Source: Clostridium intestinale DSM 6191 (GTDB lineage: Bacteria > Bacillota > Clostridia > Clostridiales > Clostridiaceae). From it: a DNA stretch of 35,731 nucleotides. This document shows positions 32,029 to 35,731 of the stretch, in pieces (the stretch's first letter is position 1; each line of letters opens with the position of its first letter). The stretch is from assembly GCF_900130055.1 (NCBI RefSeq), contig NZ_FQXU01000023.1, positions 1-35,731 on the forward strand, written 5' to 3'. Under the pieces are notes generated by a model. That model saw nothing but the letters and a program-made list of their open reading frames with translations. It ran no database searches and was not told the origin of the DNA. Both the position numbers and the translations under genes were made by a program.

Positions 32029-33111
32029 TTAGCTATTTTCTGCTTCAAATTTTTTCATAAATTCTACTAAGGTTTTAACTCCTTCTATTGGCATAGCATT
32101 ATATATACTAGCCCTCATTCCGCCAACACTTCTATGGCCTTTTAGATTTTCAAAGCCCAGCTCCTTAGCTTCTTTTATAAATTTAGCATTTAATTCTTCA
32201 GAGTCAGTTACAAAAGGAACATTCATTAAAGAACGATCTTTTTTAACAACAGTTCCTCTAAACATCTTACTTGAATCTAGGTAATCATATAATATGGCAG
32301 CTTTTTCTTCATTAAATTTCTTCATAGCCTCTAAGCCACCTTTATTTTGAATCCATTTAAACACCTTACCACATACGTATATTCCATAAGCCGGTGGTGT
32401 GTTATATAATGAAGAGTTGTCTACATGTGTTTTATACTTAAGCATTGTAGGAGTTCCTGGTAATACATCTTCAGTTATCAAATCTTCACGAATAATAACA
32501 ACTACAACTCCTGCAGGTCCAATATTTTTTTGAGCTCCCGCAAATATTAATCCGTATTTAGAAACATCTACTGGTTCAGATAATATATCTGATGACATAT
32601 CTGCAATTAATATCTTGTCCCCTGTTTCAGGAAGCTCATTAAACTTGGTTCCATATATCGTGTTGTTATGACATATATATACGTAATCAGCATCTTCTGA
32701 TATTTTTATATCTTTTAAATCTGGTATATAAGAAAAAGTTTTATCCTCTGAAGAAGCTAAAACATTAACCTTTCCATAAATCTTTGCTTCTGATATTGCC
32801 TTTTTAGACCATTGTCCAGTATTTATATAGTCAGCAACTTTATTTTTCATTAAATTCATTGGAATCATAGCAAATTGTTGAGATGCCCCACCTTGAAGAA
32901 ATAAAACCTTATAATTATCAGGTATATTCATAAGCTCTCTTAACGAAGCTTCGGCATCCCCAATTATGCCTTCAAAAGCTTTGGAACGATGGCTCATTTC
33001 CATGACAGACATTCCTGTACCTTTATAGTCTAACATTTCTTCAGCTGCTTCTTTAAGCACCTCTTCAGGTAATACTGCTGGACCAGCAGAAAAATTATAT
33101 ACTCTTCCCAT
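32029..33111 (-). CDS. serC: Phosphoserine aminotransferase
   Basis: This 360-residue PLP enzyme converts 3-phosphohydroxypyruvate and glutamate to phosphoserine. It begins MGRVYNFSAGPAVLPEEVL, the family start. It contains YKGTGMSVMEMSHRSKAF and FLQGGASQQFAMIPMNL, and the PLP lysine lies in FAGAQKNIGPAGV (about residue 198). The end has RSVGGMRASIYNAM, also typical. AAGGGGGC precedes the ATG. It is first in the serC-serA-DUF1015 operon. No T-box motif is visible upstream. Confidence 0.96.
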   Translation of the reverse strand: MGRVYNFSAGPAVLPEEVLKEAAEEMLDYKGTGMSVMEMSHRSKAFEGIIGDAEASLRELMNIPDNYKVLFLQGGASQQFAMIPMNLMKNKVADYINTGQWSKKAISEAKIYGKVNVLASSEDKTFSYIPDLKDIKISEDADYVYICHNNTIYGTKFNELPETGDKILIADMSSDILSEPVDVSKYGLIFAGAQKNIGPAGVVVVIIREDLITEDVLPGTPTMLKYKTHVDNSSLYNTPPAYGIYVCGKVFKWIQNKGGLEAMKKFNEEKAAILYDYLDSSKMFRGTVVKKDRSLMNVPFVTDSEELNAKFIKEAKELGFENLKGHRSVGGMRASIYNAMPIEGVKTLVEFMKKFEAENS

Positions 33112-33144
33112 TAATAAAAGCCCCCTTAAATTTTTCTCTAACCG

Positions 33145-33197
33145 TAAAATGTTGTTAAAATATTATCAATTAGACATATTGTTATTTTAACATTTTA
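33145..33197 (-). promoter_or_regulatory. Candidate promoter and imperfect dyad upstream of serC
   Basis: On the minus strand TTAAAA (33190 to 33185), a 17-base spacer and GATAAT (33167 to 33162) give a fair promoter about 50 bases before serC. Its -10 and -35 are flanked and partly covered by an inverted repeat, TAAAATGTTGTTAAAATA (33145-33162) with TATTTTAACATTTTA (33183-33197), which has a 3-base bulge. This could be an operator. Confidence 0.4.
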
Positions 33198-33350
33198 TTT
33201 GTTAATTCTACTACTTTTTTATACTCAAAACAATGTTTTTATTATTAAATTTACCTTAATTCCTAAGTATTTATATTATTTTATAAATTTATAATTGTAA
33301 ACCTTAAGAAATTAATATATGTTTATAACTTCAAAAATAGTACCTAAAAA

Positions 33351-33382
33351 AATAAAAGCACCACAATATTGATGCTTTTATT
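33351..33382 (-). terminator. Terminator of the small cysteine-rich gene
   Basis: On the minus strand AATAAAAGCA pairs with TGCTTTTATT (arms 33373-33382 and 33351-33360) around a 12-base loop, followed by seven T. It lies 13 bases after the stop at 33396. From 33197 to 33350 nothing further is seen. Confidence 0.85.
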
Positions 33383-33395
33383 ATAAATACTTATA

Positions 33396-33578
33396 TCAAT
33401 TTTTACTAATTTCTAAAATAAATTCATAGTTTCCTTTTATACAATTACCATTTTTATATTGTATACAGTTGCTACAACTAGAATATATTTCCCTCATACT
33501 TAAATTATTTAATTCATTCATAGAGCAAAAATCTTCACATACTTCACCATTCATAACTGATAAATAAGGTCTATTCAT
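33396..33578 (-). CDS. Small cysteine-rich protein, unknown
   Basis: The 60-residue product starts at ATG 33578 with GAGG 8 bases upstream; a GTG nine bases earlier lies in that site. It has five cysteines, in CEDFC near the start and CSNCIQYKNGNC later, an arrangement that could hold a zinc or iron-sulfur site. No family is recognised. It lies 53 bases after the M32 carboxypeptidase stop on the same strand and has its own terminator. A second small cysteine-rich gene lies on the other side of the peptidase. Confidence 0.7.
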   Translation of the reverse strand: MNRPYLSVMNGEVCEDFCSMNELNNLSMREIYSSCSNCIQYKNGNCIKGNYEFILEISKN

Positions 33579-33631
33579 ATTATTCACCTCTTATGTATAG
33601 ATATATATATTATTTTGCTCTAAATTTCTAC

Positions 33632-35140
33632 TTAAATACCATAAAGCTTTGAATATTTCTCTTCTAAATAATCAATAAAATATTGAGAGTTTAATTCTTC
33701 TCCTGTGACTTTAAGAATTAACTCTTTAGGGGAATATAATGAACCATATTTATGAACATTATCTTTTAGCCATTTTGTAATAGATATAATATCTCCTTTG
33801 GCTATTAATTCATAAACATCAGGACTATCCTTTTTCATGGTATTAAAAATTTGAGCCCCATATAAATTACCTAATGCATAACTTGGGAAATATCCAAAAG
33901 ATCCATCTGACCAATGCATGTCTTGAAGTACGCCTAAAGAATCTGTATCAGGCTCAACTCCTAAGTACTCTTTATATTTTTTCTTCCACACTTCTGGTAA
34001 CTCTTCTACTGTTATTTCATCATTAAATAAAGCTTTTTCTATTTCATATCTAATTATTACATGAAGAGAATAGGTAAGTTCATCTGCTTCTGTTCTAATT
34101 AAAGATGGTTCAACCTTATTTACTACCTTATAAAACTCATTGAAATCTATTTTATCAAAGTTTTTGAAAAGCTCTTTAATCTTAGGATATAAGTATCTTA
34201 AAAACTCCTCACTTCTTCCTATAATATTTTCATAAAATCTAGATTGTGATTCATGGATACCCATTGATGCTCCAGTAGACAACCAAGTGTTTTGTAAATC
34301 ATCAGATATATTTTGCTCATATATCCCATGTCCACCTTCATGTATAGTAGAAAATAAAGCAGATAATAAATCATGTTCATAATAGTGAGTAGTTAGTCTT
34401 ACATCTTTATTAGTAAAGTTAGTAGTAAAAGGATGTGTACTTTCATCTAATCTACCCGCTTCCATGTCAAAGCCTATTAATTTAAGTGCATATAAACTTA
34501 ATTCTTTTTGTTTTTCTTTATCATAACTTGAATTTAATAAATCAGCATTTATAGTTATTTTACTCTTCTTTATCTTATTAAGAAGCTCTACTAAAGCATC
34601 TCTTAAATCTCCAAATACCTTATCAAGAACCTCAACTGTTATTCCTTCTTCATATTTATCTAAAAGGGTATTATATTTATGATCTTTATATCCCCAATAG
34701 CCTACAAACTCTTTTTGAAAGTTTACAACCTTTGATAAATAAGGTTTAAAAATATTAAAATCATTTTTGTCCTTAGCTTCTTCCCAAGCAGCTTCCGATT
34801 TAGATGTAAGTATTACAAATTCTTTATACCTTTCTACTGGTATTTTTTTAGTCTCATTATATTCTTTATATAATCTTTTTATCATTGCTTTATCAACTTG
34901 GCTTAACCCAGCTGAGTTTTCTTTAAAAGACTTTAGAAACTCTCTCATCTCTTTAGAAGTCTGTTGATTAAATAATTGCTCTGAAAGAAATCCTATAACT
35001 TCTGCTCTTCCCTCAACAGCTTTCTTGGGCATACATACAAGCTTATCCCAATAAATTAAATCTATAGCCTGTTTAGTAATTTCCATGGTTTTGATATATT
35101 CTTTAAACTCTACAAGTTTTTGTTCTAACTTTTTTTCCAT
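33632..35140 (-). CDS. M32 family metallocarboxypeptidase
   Basis: The 502-residue enzyme removes C-terminal amino acids using a metal. All M32 hallmarks are present in order: THPFTT (235-240), KDVRLTTHYYEHD, the metal site HEGGH (267-271), HESQSRFYEN with the third ligand Glu, LIRTEADELTYSLHV and LGVLQDMHWSDGSFGYFPSY. AAGGAGG precedes the ATG, and this ribosome site begins at the stop of the upstream cysteine-rich gene. Length matches the family. It lacks a signal peptide, so it acts in the cytoplasm on peptides. Confidence 0.96.
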   Translation of the reverse strand: MEKKLEQKLVEFKEYIKTMEITKQAIDLIYWDKLVCMPKKAVEGRAEVIGFLSEQLFNQQTSKEMREFLKSFKENSAGLSQVDKAMIKRLYKEYNETKKIPVERYKEFVILTSKSEAAWEEAKDKNDFNIFKPYLSKVVNFQKEFVGYWGYKDHKYNTLLDKYEEGITVEVLDKVFGDLRDALVELLNKIKKSKITINADLLNSSYDKEKQKELSLYALKLIGFDMEAGRLDESTHPFTTNFTNKDVRLTTHYYEHDLLSALFSTIHEGGHGIYEQNISDDLQNTWLSTGASMGIHESQSRFYENIIGRSEEFLRYLYPKIKELFKNFDKIDFNEFYKVVNKVEPSLIRTEADELTYSLHVIIRYEIEKALFNDEITVEELPEVWKKKYKEYLGVEPDTDSLGVLQDMHWSDGSFGYFPSYALGNLYGAQIFNTMKKDSPDVYELIAKGDIISITKWLKDNVHKYGSLYSPKELILKVTGEELNSQYFIDYLEEKYSKLYGI

Positions 35141-35155
35141 AATTAAAAGTCCTCC

Positions 35156-35329
35156 TTATAACTCTTCTTCTATAGTCAAAATAGATTCTGTTTCTCTACA
35201 ATACTTTACGCATAAACACTGTCCCAAATTTCTAGGACACTCGTAACACATGCAGTCCTTATCTCCATTGCAAGTTCCTTTTTTGTATTCTGGACAATGA
35301 GCACAATTAAATCCGTTTCCTCTAGTCAT
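35156..35329 (-). CDS. Small nine-cysteine protein upstream of the M32 peptidase
   Basis: Read on the minus strand, an ATG at 35329 opens a 57-residue frame ending in TAA at 35156. The product holds nine cysteines: NCAHCPEYKKGTCNG, DCMCYECP and QCLCVKYC. AGGAAAGGA lies about 11 bases before the start. The stop lies 15 bases before the peptidase ATG, so the two are probably cotranscribed. The Cys spacing suggests one or two metal (Zn or Fe-S) sites. No named family is recognised; related short cysteine-rich proteins are common in clostridia. Coding is supported by the regular codons and the ribosome site, but there is no homology check. Confidence 0.75.
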   Translation of the reverse strand: MTRGNGFNCAHCPEYKKGTCNGDKDCMCYECPRNLGQCLCVKYCRETESILTIEEEL

Positions 35330-35391
35330 TAGTCTTTTATTCCTTTCCTATCCTATTTATATATAAGTATTATAACAAATCCATAAGTCAA

Positions 35392-35731
35392 GTACCACCG
35401 GCTCAGCCGGAGGCTTGATTAAGCCCTATAAGGGCATGATACTGGCGGCGCTACTCGCGCTCTGAAAAACCGCCAATCGCAAAACTTTTTCAGCGGCCAC
35501 CTATAAGGTGGCTATTTTATTTGCTTACTTTTGCTTGCTCTCCCGTAAACGGGTCGATATATTCTTTCATACTTATTTGCTCTGCTAACTGATCTTCTTG
35601 TAACTGATTTTGTATATATTTTGTTATCGCATTTTTATTTCTTCCAACTGTATCTATATAATATCCTCTGCACCAAAAGTGTCTATTCCCATATTTATAT
35701 TTTAGATTTGCAAATCTATCAAATATCATTA
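35392..35731 (-). mobile_element. IS200/IS605-family element, right end, truncated by the window
   Basis: A block far richer in GC than its surroundings (about 35395-35515) follows the transposase stop. It contains several hairpins: CCGGC-TCA-GCCGG (35398-35410), GCCCT-ATA-AGGGC (35423-35435) and GCCACCT-ATA-AGGTGGC (35496-35512). The last two share the core CCTATAAGG. Subterminal hairpins rather than terminal inverted repeats are what Y1 transposases recognise. The element end is placed near 35392 by the change in composition, not by a known boundary. Confidence 0.82.
35517..35731 (-). CDS. tnpA: IS200/IS605 transposase TnpA (Y1), C-terminal part
   Basis: About 71 residues are in the window; the N-terminal part with the HUH metal site is beyond the right edge. 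The visible part reads FANLKYKYGNRHFWCRGYY, then VGRNKNAITKYIQNQ, which contains the likely catalytic tyrosine in KYIQNQ. This layout is standard for Y1 transposases of single-strand transposition. The frame is intact to the stop, so this part is not decayed. Whether a tnpB gene accompanies it cannot be seen; none is downstream. Confidence 0.92.
   Translation of the reverse strand, partial: MIFDRFANLKYKYGNRHFWCRGYYIDTVGRNKNAITKYIQNQLQEDQLAEQISMKEYIDPFTGEQAKVSK

Noticed and set aside
33112-33395. A T-box or other riboswitch upstream of serC
   Set aside because: No T-box sequence (GGTGGNACC) or other recognisable aptamer is present; only an imperfect dyad and a fair promoter are seen.

Overview
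The window is AT-rich, low-GC Firmicute DNA, most likely Clostridium sensu stricto. The evidence is a clostridial-type 16S 5' end, strong AGGAGG-type ribosome binding sites with frequent GTG and TTG starts, a fused gshAB, a KinB-like orphan sensor kinase, and a serC-serA-DUF1015 cluster. No species name can be supported from the sequence alone.

Layout. 1-583 is the 5' end of a 16S rRNA gene (minus strand) and its promoter region. 584-5151 is a five-gene minus-strand operon: a B12-binding-type radical SAM enzyme, DUF2975 membrane protein, YozG-like HTH regulator, DUF4153/DUF4173 membrane protein and an unknown membrane protein. It is preceded by a 17-bp inverted repeat and an array of 19 eight-base units. 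5485-13643 is mixed housekeeping: deoxynucleoside kinase, GNAT acetyltransferase, a PF13679-like methyltransferase, a DUF4230 protein, TcdA, MTA/SAH nucleosidase, a four-SH3 NlpC/P60 wall hydrolase and an alpha/beta hydrolase with a cysteine nucleophile.

13650-18480 is the accessory region. It holds a second eight-base-unit array, the 3' half of a tRNA-Leu(UAG) with its terminator but no 5' half, and a two-gene defence cassette: an OLD-family ATPase/TOPRIM nuclease followed by a UvrD-like helicase, which is the Gabija gajA-gajB architecture. Both proteins are longer than the well-known Gabija pair.

18491-25816 runs from a rhomboid-fold protein with a zinc-ribbon tail, through gshAB and an ArsR-type metal sensor, to a divergent four-gene set: two COG0523 GTPases, an ArsP-type permease and a TIGR03943 protein. 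Together these suggest thiol and metal (or metalloid) homeostasis. 25874-29345 holds an orphan sporulation-type histidine kinase, then a TetR regulator with a textbook promoter and a 30-bp perfect palindromic operator, followed by a SRPBCC protein. 29541-33111 is serC-serA-DUF1015 (serine synthesis). 33396-35329 is an M32 carboxypeptidase flanked by two tiny cysteine-rich proteins. The right edge cuts into an IS200/IS605 element.

Most of the window is chromosomal core. The best candidates for follow-up are the Gabija-like pair beside the broken tRNA gene, the two eight-base-period arrays, the paired DnaA-box clusters, and the palindromic operators.
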